Positions 19,892-27,731 of a stretch of DNA of 64,000 bases are shown here, one piece after another. The translations under genes were made by a program, and so were the position numbers. The first letter of the stretch is position 1. Each line of letters begins with the position of its first letter. Origin of the DNA: Verrucomicrobiales bacterium (GTDB lineage Bacteria > Verrucomicrobiota > Verrucomicrobiia > Verrucomicrobiales > DEV007); NCBI GenBank assembly GCA_030730365.1, contig JANQVJ010000012.1:11416-75415 (forward strand). Direction: 5' to 3'. Below the pieces are notes generated by a model. It worked only from the letters and a program-made list of their open reading frames with translations. It ran no database searches and was not told where the DNA came from.

Positions 19892-19919
19892 AACGCTGTC
19901 CTGGTTCGCAACGCTGTCC
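19892..19919. repeat. Direct repeat AACGCTGTCC x2, period 18
   Basis: Two identical decamers at 19892-19901 and 19910-19919 follow a T-rich tract (19868-19890). An 18-base period with an adjacent AT-rich region is iteron-like. Whether DnaA or another factor binds is unknown. Confidence 0.5.
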
Positions 19920-20293
19920 GGTTTTTTATCATGAATGACTCTCCCGCGGGGGTGGCTTACCCGTCTGTCGACTTACAGGCTCGGCGATGGCAGCACGAAA
20001 TCGGTGCAGACTACCATTGCCTTCAGACTGGATCTGATCGCGACTCTACTAAAGTTGAATGGAGGCCAGATTTTCAGCGAAAAAAACTAAGGGAATATAA
20101 GATTCCAAGTTATTTCTGAAGGTTTTTTATTAAAATTTCAGTCAGTGGAGTTGGGCATAAACTCTTTCGAAAATCGCTTAGTATCATTCGCAAAAAAATC
20201 AAACATTCATCACTTTGGGGTTGTCTCTCAAGAGGGGGGATGTAACGATGCTCCTCCGAGCATTTTGCCGGAGGGAGAAAGGGGAAAGACAGC

Positions 20294-20326
20294 AGCGCGG
20301 GTTCGCACTCCCGCAGCGCTATTTTT
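20294..20326 (+). terminator. Terminator-like hairpin in the dnaA leader region
   Basis: AGCGC (20294-20298) pairs with GCGCT (20316-20320), with an inner GGG/CCC (20299-20301 with 20310-20312), followed by ATTTTT. There is no gene just upstream, so it might end a small transcript, attenuate a leader of dnaA, or be chance. A second weaker stem, CTCCG with CGGAG, lies at about 20250-20275. Confidence 0.4.
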
Positions 20327-20522
20327 CTCCGGAACCCTCTCCGGGAGACTGAGAGGATCCCGAAGAAGACCACGCTTGCCGAGGCCTTTTATGTCCGTTC
20401 AATTGAGATTATAACACATTATAAAACAATGAGTTACGCAATTTACGGCATGGTCCTATCCTCTCTCGAAGTGCTTTACCGTTCCACACACAGATCCCGA
20501 TCCTGATACCGTTTCCCCGAGA

Positions 20523-22067
20523 ATGCACGACCGACAACTTTTTGAACCGCACCCCGACTTTTCCACCACTCAACTCAACACCCTCTGGATAAATATTTCG
20601 AACGACCTCCGGGTCGAACTTGGCGCTTCTACTTTCGACCTTTGGTTTGGCAAATTTCAACTGATGAGGGTCTCCACCGAGGAGGTGGTTCTCGTCGCTC
20701 CCGGAACGATGTATGCGATCTGGGTGGAGGAAAATTTTAAAACTTCCTTAATATCTGTTTTTCAGAAATATCTTGGATCCTGTGGTCGGATTCGCTTTGA
20801 AGTGTCTGAGGCCGACGAGGAGGATGTGGCGGACGATGAAGACGATGCCATGTCCCCTTCCGCACGTGCTTCGGACGAGCGGATGAAGGTCGCGCCGAGG
20901 GTTCTGACTGAAAAGGTGAGCGAGAAAAAATTGATCGAACGTGGTCGTGCCTCCGGCCTTGTTGAGATCTTTCGCTTCGATAATTTTGTTCCCGGTGAAA
21001 ACAGCGAACTGGCCTGGGCCGCATCCCGAGCTGTGGCGGATCTCCCCGGCAAGACGTATCAACCCCTCTTCTTCCACTCGGCCTGCGGTCTCGGGAAAAC
21101 TCACCTGCTCCACGCGATCGGCTGGGAGTCGCTGCGCCTGCGTCCCAAGTCGAAGATCATTTTCGTGACTGCCGAGCAGTTTGCTAATGATTACATCGAC
21201 GCGATCCAGAAGAACGCCCTTGTCCCTTTCCGCAAGCGCTACCGCGAGGCGGACTTGCTCCTCATCGACGATGTGCAGTTCCTCGGCCGCAAAGAGGGGC
21301 TCCAGCGCGAGTTCTTCCATACCTTCAACCGTCTCGCCGACAACCAGAAGCAGATCGTCCTCGCGAGTGACTGCCCTGCTTCGGAGATCGTCGAACTCGA
21401 GGACAGGCTCGTCTCGCGCTTTCAGTGGGGACTTGGCGTCGAGATACACCGTCCCGGCCTTGAAACACGGGCGGCCATCCTTCGCCGCAAGCGCGATGAC
21501 TGGAAGATGCAGGTCAGCGACGATCTCATCAACATCATCGTTGAGCGAGTCCGCGGGAACGTCAGAGCGCTCGAGGGCGCTCTCATCCGGGTGGCCATGG
21601 TGACGACGATGAGCGAGTCTCCCATCTCGCCCGCCCAGGTTGCCGAAGTCATCGCGGACATCAGCGGTGGTCAGGAGACCCGCCAGGTCGGGGTAGAGGA
21701 GATCAAGCGCGCCGTCGCCGAGCACTACGACATCGACGTGCAGATCATCAACGGGAAAAAGCGCACCGCCCGTGTCGCTGAAGCCCGCCAGACCGCGATG
21801 TATTTGGTTCGCACTCTTACCGATCTCTCTCTCGTCGAGGTTGCCTCGGCCTTCGCCAAGGACCACGGCACTGTTATCTATGCGGTGCGGAAGGTGAAGA
21901 AGCGGTGCGATGACTCCGCCTCCTTCAAGAGCACGGTGGAGTTGATCAAGCGCCGCCTCGTCCGCGGCGGCTCGGGAATGGATTCCCCCCGCGTCTCGCG
22001 GAGCCAGTATCCCCAAAGTGCGCGACTTGGGTCAAAACCGGCTGAAGCAGGCTGGAATGAAGTTTGA
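20523..22067 (+). CDS. dnaA: Chromosomal replication initiator DnaA
   Basis: The 514-residue protein has the four DnaA domains. Domain I (about 15-95, STFDLWFGKFQLM) is followed by an acidic linker (about 97-125). The AAA+ domain III has Walker A SACGLGKT at 186-193, Walker B LLLIDD at 245-250 and sensor/finger segments (ELEDRLVSRFQWGL). Domain IV is a helix-turn-helix. The canonical DHTT box-recognition tetrad of domain IV is DHGT here (residues 447-450), and Walker A departs from the usual GGVGLGKT. DnaA binds DnaA boxes and melts oriC. The gene precedes dnaN and follows a 1.4-kb gene-free region. Confidence 0.93.
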   Translation: MHDRQLFEPHPDFSTTQLNTLWINISNDLRVELGASTFDLWFGKFQLMRVSTEEVVLVAPGTMYAIWVEENFKTSLISVFQKYLGSCGRIRFEVSEADEEDVADDEDDAMSPSARASDERMKVAPRVLTEKVSEKKLIERGRASGLVEIFRFDNFVPGENSELAWAASRAVADLPGKTYQPLFFHSACGLGKTHLLHAIGWESLRLRPKSKIIFVTAEQFANDYIDAIQKNALVPFRKRYREADLLLIDDVQFLGRKEGLQREFFHTFNRLADNQKQIVLASDCPASEIVELEDRLVSRFQWGLGVEIHRPGLETRAAILRRKRDDWKMQVSDDLINIIVERVRGNVRALEGALIRVAMVTTMSESPISPAQVAEVIADISGGQETRQVGVEEIKRAVAEHYDIDVQIINGKKRTARVAEARQTAMYLVRTLTDLSLVEVASAFAKDHGTVIYAVRKVKKRCDDSASFKSTVELIKRRLVRGGSGMDSPRVSRSQYPQSARLGSKPAEAGWNEV

Positions 22068-22084
22068 CGTAGACAGGCACTAAG

Positions 22085-22102
22085 TCCAAGTTGACACTTG
22101 GA
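22085..22102 (+). promoter_or_regulatory. Hairpin overlapping the dnaN ribosome-binding site
   Basis: TCCAAGT (22085-22091) and ACTTGGA (22096-22102) form a perfect 7-base stem with a 4-base loop. The right arm covers part of the GGAGG Shine-Dalgarno at 22100-22104, ten bases before the dnaN ATG at 22115. Such pairing could modulate dnaN translation, or the palindrome could be a DNA operator. This is inference from symmetry only. Confidence 0.5.
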
Positions 22103-22114
22103 GGATTGTAAATA

Positions 22115-23212
22115 ATGAGATTTCAGATCGATAAAGACGTTTTTCAGGATGCCCTCAACCAGGTCCAGCATGTCGTTAGCACGAGGACGACGCTCCCTAT
22201 CCTCTCAAACGTCCTCATTGAGGCGGATGAACTGGGTTTGCAGCTCTCCACGACCGACCTCGACGTCACGATCACGAAGCGGGTCGCCGCGAAGGTCTCG
22301 GTGACAGGCTCGACGACCCTCCCGGCCCGCCGCCTCGCGGGCATCGTCCGCGAACTGCCGACTTCCGAGATTGATTTCGAAGTGAAAGCCGACAACGCCG
22401 CGGCCGTAAAAAGCGGTCCGAGCTTTTTCAAAATCCTCGGTCTCCCCAGTTCCGAATTCCCCGTCATCGGTGAGTTCGGTGAAGCGAAGGAGTTCACAAT
22501 CGATCAGAAACTCCTGCGCGACGCCTTGCGCAAGACCTCCTACGCGATCTCGACCGATGAGACCCGCTATGTCCTCAACGGGGTTAACTGCATCATTGGA
22601 GAGGGTATGCTCACCCTCGTCGCGACAGACGGACGCCGTCTCGCCATGGTCGAGCAGGATCTCGAGTTCCCTGCCGGGAACGAGTCCAGCGTCATTATCC
22701 CTACTAAAGCGGTTAACGAGCTGCAGCGGCTCCTCGAAAACGCGGGTGAACTCAAGGTCGCGATTTCCGAAAGCCAGGCGAGCTTCGAGCTCAATGGCAG
22801 CCTCCTCATCACCAAGCTGATCGAGGGGAATTACCCGAATTTCCGCCAGGTCATCCCAGGCCAGGCTAACTACCGTGTCACCGTCGAACGTGAAGTGCTC
22901 CAGAGTGCGGTGAAACGGGTCAGCTTGCTCGTGAACGAAAAGACGAATTCTATCAAGTTCGCCTTTGAAGACAATCGCCTCGCGATCTCCGCGAACTCAC
23001 CCGAAATCGGTGAGGCTGAAGAGGTCATCGACGTCCGCTACGACGGTCCCCGCATCGTCGTCGCCTTCAATCCCGAGTTCGTCATGGCGCCGCTGCGCAA
23101 TCTCGATCAGGATGAGATCTTCATCGACCTCATCGACGAGAGCAGCCCCGGCGTTATTAAGATCGACGAGCCTTTCCTCTACGTCATCATGCCGATGCGC
23201 GTGGCGAACTGA
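22115..23212 (+). CDS. dnaN: DNA polymerase III sliding clamp beta subunit
   Basis: The 365-residue protein shows the clamp signature: MRFQIDKDVFQDALNQVQHVVSTRTTLPILSNV in domain 1, TDETRYVLNGVNC and VATDGRRLA in domain 2, and the C-terminal VIMPMRVAN, the MPMR clamp-loader/partner pocket end. The protein forms a dimeric ring on DNA. It follows dnaA by 47 bases, the classic bacterial dnaA-dnaN pair. A GGAGG site ten bases before the ATG fits. Confidence 0.95.
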   Translation: MRFQIDKDVFQDALNQVQHVVSTRTTLPILSNVLIEADELGLQLSTTDLDVTITKRVAAKVSVTGSTTLPARRLAGIVRELPTSEIDFEVKADNAAAVKSGPSFFKILGLPSSEFPVIGEFGEAKEFTIDQKLLRDALRKTSYAISTDETRYVLNGVNCIIGEGMLTLVATDGRRLAMVEQDLEFPAGNESSVIIPTKAVNELQRLLENAGELKVAISESQASFELNGSLLITKLIEGNYPNFRQVIPGQANYRVTVEREVLQSAVKRVSLLVNEKTNSIKFAFEDNRLAISANSPEIGEAEEVIDVRYDGPRIVVAFNPEFVMAPLRNLDQDEIFIDLIDESSPGVIKIDEPFLYVIMPMRVAN

Positions 23213-23316
23213 GGTTCGGCCTGTAAGAGGCACGAGTAAAATCGGAGGCTTTGGCAAATCGTAGCTGCCCGGGCACACTTAAGTAACGCGAACGGCCGAA
23301 GACCGTCCGGATGAAA

Positions 23317-23363
23317 ATGGTGCGGAACATGCCAATGTTCCCCATTCACCGGCCACGCACCAT
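23317..23363. terminator. Nested hairpin between dnaN and hisH (convergent)
   Basis: An outer arm ATGGTGCG (23317-23324) is perfectly complementary to CGCACCAT (23356-23363). Within it, GGAACAT (23324-23330) pairs with ATGTTCC (23335-23341) around GCCA. The two arms share one base, so not all pairs form at once. It lies between convergent genes, where a two-way terminator is expected, but neither side has a T run. Function is unknown. Confidence 0.5.
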
Positions 23364-23422
23364 CCGCCTTTCGAAGATCCTGACGCGACTTTGCCGGGTT
23401 GCCTTCACAGGAGAACGGAAAC

Positions 23423-24046
23423 TCAGAGGGGCGACTCGAGGAAGTTCGCGATCAGCTTCAGTCCGGCCTCCTGGCTGCGCTCGGGGTGGAACTGTCCGGC
23501 GAAGGTATTCCCGCGCGAGATGCTCGAGGCAAAGTCGTCGCCGTAGCTGGTCGTCGAGGCGATGAGCCCGGGGTCGGCGGGTTGCGGGAAGTAGGAGTGC
23601 ACGAAATAGAGGTAGAGCGGATCGGGCGTATCCTGCCACACGTAGAAAGCCGGGTCGACCGGGCGGACTTCGTTCCACCCTATGTGGGGCACTTTCATCC
23701 CGGGGCGGGCGGGGAAATGGACCACCTCGCCGTCGAAGACACTGAGACCTTTTACGTCGGGCGTCTCGCGGGATTTTTCAAAAAGGACCTGATAGCCGAG
23801 GCAGATCCCGAAGTAAGGGCGGTCGGCCGCGATCCATTCGACGATAGGATCGCGCAGATTTTTTCGGTCGAGTTCCGCGACGCAATCGCCGAAGGAGCCG
23901 ACGCCGGGGAAGAGGAGCCGGTCCACGGCGTCGAGATCAGCAGGAGACGACACGAGCGAGCCTTCGTGCCCGAGGAATTTCAGGACATTGAGGACGTTAC
24001 GGAGATTGCCCCCTCCGTAATCGATGACTCCGACGCGATTGGACAT
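23423..24046 (-). CDS. hisH: Imidazole glycerol phosphate synthase, glutamine amidotransferase subunit
   Basis: The 207-residue class I amidotransferase starts VGVIDYGGGNLRNVLNVL, has PGVGSFGDC, the nucleophile cysteine in GICLGYQ and the His-Glu pair in FAGQFHPERSQ. HisH supplies ammonia from glutamine to HisF in the fifth step of histidine synthesis. It lies 29 bases downstream of hisB on the same strand, so the two are likely co-transcribed. No hisA or hisF is in the window. Confidence 0.93.
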   Translation of the reverse strand: MSNRVGVIDYGGGNLRNVLNVLKFLGHEGSLVSSPADLDAVDRLLFPGVGSFGDCVAELDRKNLRDPIVEWIAADRPYFGICLGYQVLFEKSRETPDVKGLSVFDGEVVHFPARPGMKVPHIGWNEVRPVDPAFYVWQDTPDPLYLYFVHSYFPQPADPGLIASTTSYGDDFASSISRGNTFAGQFHPERSQEAGLKLIANFLESPL

Positions 24047-24075
24047 GCTGAGCAGTAGGCCCGAGAGGGCGGGTT

Positions 24076-24675
24076 TTAAAGCACGTCTTTTGTGCTGGGG
24101 ATGTCTTCGGCGATGCGCGGATCGATCTGCGTGGCCGCGTCGAGAGCTCGGGCCAGCCCTTTAAAGATCGCCTCGGCCATGTGGTGGGGGTCGCGACCGT
24201 AGACGATCTCGACGTGAAGATTGAGGAGCGAATTAAAGGCAAAGGCACGCAGGAATTCCTCCACGAGAGTGAAGTTAAACTTCTCGCCGACGTGCGGCAC
24301 ACCATCCGGACCTCGGTAGTCAAGAAAGGGGCGACCGCTCACGTCGAGGGCGACACGCACGAGCGTCTCGTCCATGGAAAAATGCCCCGACCCGTAGCGG
24401 AAGATGCCTCGCTTTTCCCCGAGCGCCGCGAGAAAGGCCTGGCCGAGGACGATGCCGGTGTCTTCCACGGTGTGGTGAAAATCGATCTCTATATCGCCGA
24501 CCGTTTTCACCGCGAGGTCAAAACGCCCGTGCTTCGCGAAGAGCGTCAGCATGTGGTCAAAAAACGGCACCCCAGTCGAGATCGTGGAACGGCCGGTGCC
24601 GTCGATGCCGAGCTCCAACTGGATATCGGTTTCGCCGGTTCGACGTGATATGGTGCTGCGCCTTTCTTGCGACAT
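24076..24675 (-). CDS. hisB: Imidazoleglycerol-phosphate dehydratase
   Basis: The core of 199 residues has the IGPD hallmarks: the first metal-binding segment GVPFFDHMLTLFAKHGRFDL, DFHHTVEDTGI and the second copy of the metal motif, with NLHVEIVYGRDPHHMAEAIFKGLARAL. HisB removes water from imidazole glycerol phosphate to give imidazole acetol phosphate. It is the monofunctional form, lacking the N-terminal phosphatase. I chose the ATG at 24675 because the family begins near MSQERRSTISRRTGETDI; the longer frame to 24732 adds 19 unrelated residues. Confidence 0.9.
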   Translation of the reverse strand: MSQERRSTISRRTGETDIQLELGIDGTGRSTISTGVPFFDHMLTLFAKHGRFDLAVKTVGDIEIDFHHTVEDTGIVLGQAFLAALGEKRGIFRYGSGHFSMDETLVRVALDVSGRPFLDYRGPDGVPHVGEKFNFTLVEEFLRAFAFNSLLNLHVEIVYGRDPHHMAEAIFKGLARALDAATQIDPRIAEDIPSTKDVL

Positions 24676-24942
24676 AATTGGATTCGGGTTGGAAATGACT
24701 TCCGCTCGGTAAACATCTACCTTCCGGGACACGTCCTCAACCGCTTATTGTAAATATTGTAAACTGGGCTGAGTGCGACGGTCACGTCGATGAAGCGGAG
24801 CGATCCGCCATCCCCGGGGAGAATGGGCGGGTTTCCGCCCCCCCCGTCTCCTGCGGCATGGACCCGGTCGCGACGGGCCGTTGCTAAGACCATTCACGAA
24901 CGTCTTGGACAGCCGAAGACTTTTGCCTGATGGTGTCCCCCC

Positions 24943-25539
24943 ATGTCCCGATCACGTCGTCCCAAAACTCCCGGTAACCGTCCCCGCGAAGCTCGTGCCA
25001 ATGTGCACTCGAGCACCTCGACGGGGATCGCCCGTCTCACCGAAGATGACCTCTTCGACCGCATCGCGGAGGTGGAGGACGTGCTGCTGCTCGTTCTTGA
25101 CGGGGTCCAGGACCCCCATAATCTCGGGGCCTGCCTGCGCTCGGCCGAGGGCGCGGGAGTCCTCGCGGTAATCGTGCCGCGGCACAAGGCCTCGCCCGTG
25201 ACGGAGACGGCGGTGCGGGTCTCGTGCGGTGGGGCGATGTATGTGCCCGTCGTCTCCGTCGGGAACATGGCCCGCTTCCTCGAGCGGATTCGAGAAGAAT
25301 GCGGCATCCGTGTCGTGGGGACGGCCGATGAATCGGACTGCGACCTCTTCGAATGCGATCTCACCGGGCCTCTCGCCATCGTCCTCGGCGCAGAGGGGGA
25401 AGGGATGCGCCGTCTCACGAAAGAAAATTGCGACACGCTCATTCGCATTCCCATGCTGGGGCAGGTGGAATGTTTGAACGTATCCAATGCCGCGGCGGTC
25501 TGTCTCTACGAATCCATCCGGCAGCGGGAGTTCAGCTGA
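24943..25539 (+). CDS. SpoU/RlmB-like 2'-O-methyltransferase (short form)
   Basis: The 198-residue protein has the SPOUT motifs: LDGVQDPHNLGACLRSAEGAGVLAVIV, then LGAEGEGMRRLTKENCD and IPMLGQVECLNVSNAAAV. RlmB methylates G2251 of 23S rRNA, and relatives act on other rRNA or tRNA ribose positions. The N-terminal substrate-binding domain (about 75-80 residues) of RlmB is absent, replaced by about 35 mostly basic residues (SRSRRPKTPGNRPREARAN), so substrate specificity is uncertain. It is divergent from hisB. Identity as an SPOUT enzyme is secure. Confidence 0.8.
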   Translation: MSRSRRPKTPGNRPREARANVHSSTSTGIARLTEDDLFDRIAEVEDVLLLVLDGVQDPHNLGACLRSAEGAGVLAVIVPRHKASPVTETAVRVSCGGAMYVPVVSVGNMARFLERIREECGIRVVGTADESDCDLFECDLTGPLAIVLGAEGEGMRRLTKENCDTLIRIPMLGQVECLNVSNAAAVCLYESIRQREFS

Positions 25540-25611
25540 ACTTCGCGTCTTTCGTGATTGCTTCGCTCCGCTTCCTCCGATTATCCTACTGAGATACTGT
25601 TTCCCACAAAA

Positions 25612-26313
25612 ATGAACACTGGTTACGCCAATCCCTTCACTGTAGCGGCCGCTGCCCCGGCTGAACGCGCCGCTTTCATCCGACAGACATACCTTCACCT
25701 CGGTTTTGCCATCCTCGGTTTCATCGCGGTGGAGTGGTTCCTTCTCAGCCAGAGCTGGGCTCCCTCGCTGATTCAGAAAATGACGGGCGGCATGGGCTGG
25801 CTCGTCGTTCTCGGTGCCTTCATGGGGGTGTCCTTCCTCGCCGAGCGACTCGCGGCATCGGAGGCTTCAAAGGCCACCCAGTATGCGGGACTTGGCATTT
25901 TCATCATCGCCGAAGCCATCATTTTCATGCCTCTGCTCTACATGGCGGCCTTTTACGCCGGTGACGGGCAGGTCATCCTCAAAGCCGGGGTCACAACGGG
26001 CTTTGTTTTCGGCGGGCTCACCTTTGCCGCCTTTGCGACGGGGAAAGACTTCTCCTTCCTCCGAGGATTCCTGATGGTGGGCGGTTTTGTCGCGATCGGC
26101 ATTATCATCGTCTCGATCATCTTCGGGTTCAATCTGGGTACGATCTTCGCCGGGGCGATGGCGATTTTTGCTTCGGTAGCGATCCTCTATAACACCTCGA
26201 ATATCATTCACCACTACCGCACCGACCAGTATGTCTCGGCCTCGCTCTCGCTCTTCGCGAGTGTGGCGCTGCTCTTCTGGTACATCCTCAGGATCTTCAT
26301 GAACCGCGACTGA
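25612..26313 (+). CDS. BAX-inhibitor-1/YccA family membrane protein
   Basis: The 233-residue protein has about seven hydrophobic helices and the ending IIHHYRTDQYVSASLSLFASVALLFWYILRIFM, which is typical of the BI-1/YccA family. A start at 25612 (ATG) is preferred over 25558 because the family N-terminus begins near NPFTVAAAAPAERAAFIRQTY and the upstream residues are unrelated. Proteins of this family act in calcium or proton leak and in membrane-protease regulation. A strong terminator follows. Confidence 0.85.
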   Translation: MNTGYANPFTVAAAAPAERAAFIRQTYLHLGFAILGFIAVEWFLLSQSWAPSLIQKMTGGMGWLVVLGAFMGVSFLAERLAASEASKATQYAGLGIFIIAEAIIFMPLLYMAAFYAGDGQVILKAGVTTGFVFGGLTFAAFATGKDFSFLRGFLMVGGFVAIGIIIVSIIFGFNLGTIFAGAMAIFASVAILYNTSNIIHHYRTDQYVSASLSLFASVALLFWYILRIFMNRD

Positions 26314-26352
26314 CTTGGTATCGGTTGATTTCCTGCCCTACCTGACTTTTTT

Positions 26353-26385
26353 AAAAAGCCGTCCCTCACCCGGGCGGCTTTTTTT
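26353..26385 (+). terminator. Intrinsic terminator after the BI-1 family gene
   Basis: AAAAAGCCG-TCC (26353-26364) pairs with GGG-CGGCTTTTT (26372-26385), with a CTCACCC-type loop and a run of seven T residues. It is a convincing Rho-independent terminator. Confidence 0.85.
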
Positions 26386-26787
26386 GCGTTCCGAAACATG
26401 CGAAGGGACTCACTAATTTACTATTTTCATACTAGACCGCTTCTCAAAAGTCTTTGCGTGAATCGAACGAGTCAAAAGGTCGCCATCCAAGCCGTGAGGA
26501 AGGAGTGGAGCGGGCTCCACGACAGCCGACCGTAGGGAAACAGCCTGCCGCAGGCGGCCCGCGCGGGGCTGCGATGCCGGCTCCCGCTTCGTCCCCCACC
26601 GCCGCGACGGAGAGCAGAACTTCGCCTCTTTCACCCAACGCCTCCGCACAGGCGGCCTTAAATAAACTCTCCGGCGAGATGGAGAAGCGGGCGGAGTAGG
26701 GTAAAGAGGCTGCGATCGTCGAAGAGCACTCCGGATTGACATCCCCTTGCCAAGCGGCGTGGCCGTGCGTATGGCTACTTCCGGCTC
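26386..26787. other. Gene-free stretch with a GC-rich insertion-like segment
   Basis: About 400 bases between a terminator and a LysR-type gene. A GC-rich core (26450-26700) can be read on both strands as a protein-like but low-complexity sequence and may be a dispersed intergenic repeat; no start, domain or family is recognised. An inverted GAGCGGGCTC lies near 26510. The LysR-type gene would be transcribed from its right end. Confidence 0.35.
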
Positions 26788-27678
26788 ATGCATATGGAAA
26801 CGTTTCAGGTCTTCTGCGATCTGGTGGAGACCACCAGCTTCTCCGAGGCAGCGGTGCGCAACGGCATCAGCCAGAGCGCGGTGAGCCAGCAGATCCGGGC
26901 ATTGGAGGAACGATTCCAGGTCACCCTCCTTGAGCGGGGAAGGCGGAATTTCTCCGTCACACCCGAGGGCGAAGTGTTCCTCAAGGCTGCCCAAAATATT
27001 CTTCAGGCCTATTACTCGATCGAGCAGGATCTCGGGACGATGCGTGACGTCGTGGCTGGACCGCTTACGATCTCAACGGTTTACAGCATCGGTTTTCACG
27101 AGCTGCCGCCTTACCTCGAGACCTTCCGAGAGCAATTTCCCGAGGTCGACCTGCAGGTCCATTACCGGCGCTCGAATCAGGTCTACGCCGACGTTTCGGA
27201 AAATCTCGCTGATCTCGGCCTCGTCGCCTACCCGCAGGAGCGAAAAGGCGTCGAGATCGAGCCGGCCTGGAAGGACAAGCTCGTCGTGATCTGTCCGCCG
27301 AATCACCCACTCGCCAAACGCCAATCGCTCGATCTCAAGGCCATCGACGGGCAGCGTTTCATCTCCTTCGAGCCCGACCTGCCGACGCGGAAGGCGATCG
27401 ACGGCATGTTCACCCAGGCCGGCATCAGCGTGAAAGAGGTCGTGGAGTTCGACAATATCGAGACCGTGAAGCGCGGAGTCCTTATCGAAAACGCTATTTC
27501 TATCGTGCCGAGTGAGAGTGTGCGGTCCGAGGTAAAGTCGGGGTCCCTTGCCCAGATCGCGATCAACGGGAAGTTTGTCTGGCGCCCTCTCGGCATCGTC
27601 CGACGCCGGACGAAAGCGATTACTCCCGCGATGCGCGAAATGATCCGGATTTTGAAGCAGAAGGAAACGGAAGGGTGA
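26788..27678 (+). CDS. LysR-family transcriptional regulator
   Basis: The 296-residue protein begins with a LysR winged helix-turn-helix: METFQVFCDLVETTSFSEAAVRNGISQSAVSQQIRALEERF, then the linker helix and a periplasmic-binding-like effector domain (GPLTISTVYSIGFHELPPYLETFREQFPEVDLQVHY). LysR regulators usually act as tetramers and respond to small molecules. Two adjacent ATG codons (26788 and 26794) are possible starts. It is alone between two gene-free gaps, and its target is unknown. Confidence 0.85.
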   Translation: MHMETFQVFCDLVETTSFSEAAVRNGISQSAVSQQIRALEERFQVTLLERGRRNFSVTPEGEVFLKAAQNILQAYYSIEQDLGTMRDVVAGPLTISTVYSIGFHELPPYLETFREQFPEVDLQVHYRRSNQVYADVSENLADLGLVAYPQERKGVEIEPAWKDKLVVICPPNHPLAKRQSLDLKAIDGQRFISFEPDLPTRKAIDGMFTQAGISVKEVVEFDNIETVKRGVLIENAISIVPSESVRSEVKSGSLAQIAINGKFVWRPLGIVRRRTKAITPAMREMIRILKQKETEG

Positions 27679-27697
27679 TGACGGTGGTGGCTACCGG

Positions 27698-27726
27698 TAG
27701 CATGGGCAGGAAGCCCATGCTGCTTT
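27698..27726. repeat. 9-base-stem palindrome GCATGGGC repeat family, copy 1
   Basis: AGCATGGGC (27699-27707) and GCCCATGCT (27713-27721) form a perfect stem with a 5-base loop, followed by TTTT at 27724-27727. It separates convergent genes and may be a terminator. A close relative occurs at 36764-36786, so this is also a dispersed repeat. Confidence 0.6.
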
Positions 27727-27731
27727 TCAGT

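Larger units (their letters stand above)
19156..20522. other. Gene-free stretch before dnaA, candidate oriC
   Basis: No credible gene covers this stretch. It contains the T-rich block 19868-19890, a tandem pair of AACGCTGTCC at 19892-19901 and 19910-19919, a near-consensus DnaA box TGTGGATCA at 19527-19535 (one mismatch), an AT-rich block around 20080-20160, and a terminator-like hairpin at 20294-20326. Being directly upstream of dnaA-dnaN, it is a natural candidate for the replication origin. However, only one near-consensus box is visible, and the DnaA helix-turn-helix differs from the norm, so box motifs may differ too. Confidence 0.45.

Noticed and set aside
19676-20119. A 147-residue frame in the dnaA upstream region
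   Set aside because: Unusual composition, no motif, no ribosome-binding site, and it crosses the repeat pair and AT-rich block.
24740-24942. A tRNA in the gap before the RlmB-like gene
   Set aside because: No T-loop motif, acceptor stem or cloverleaf can be drawn.
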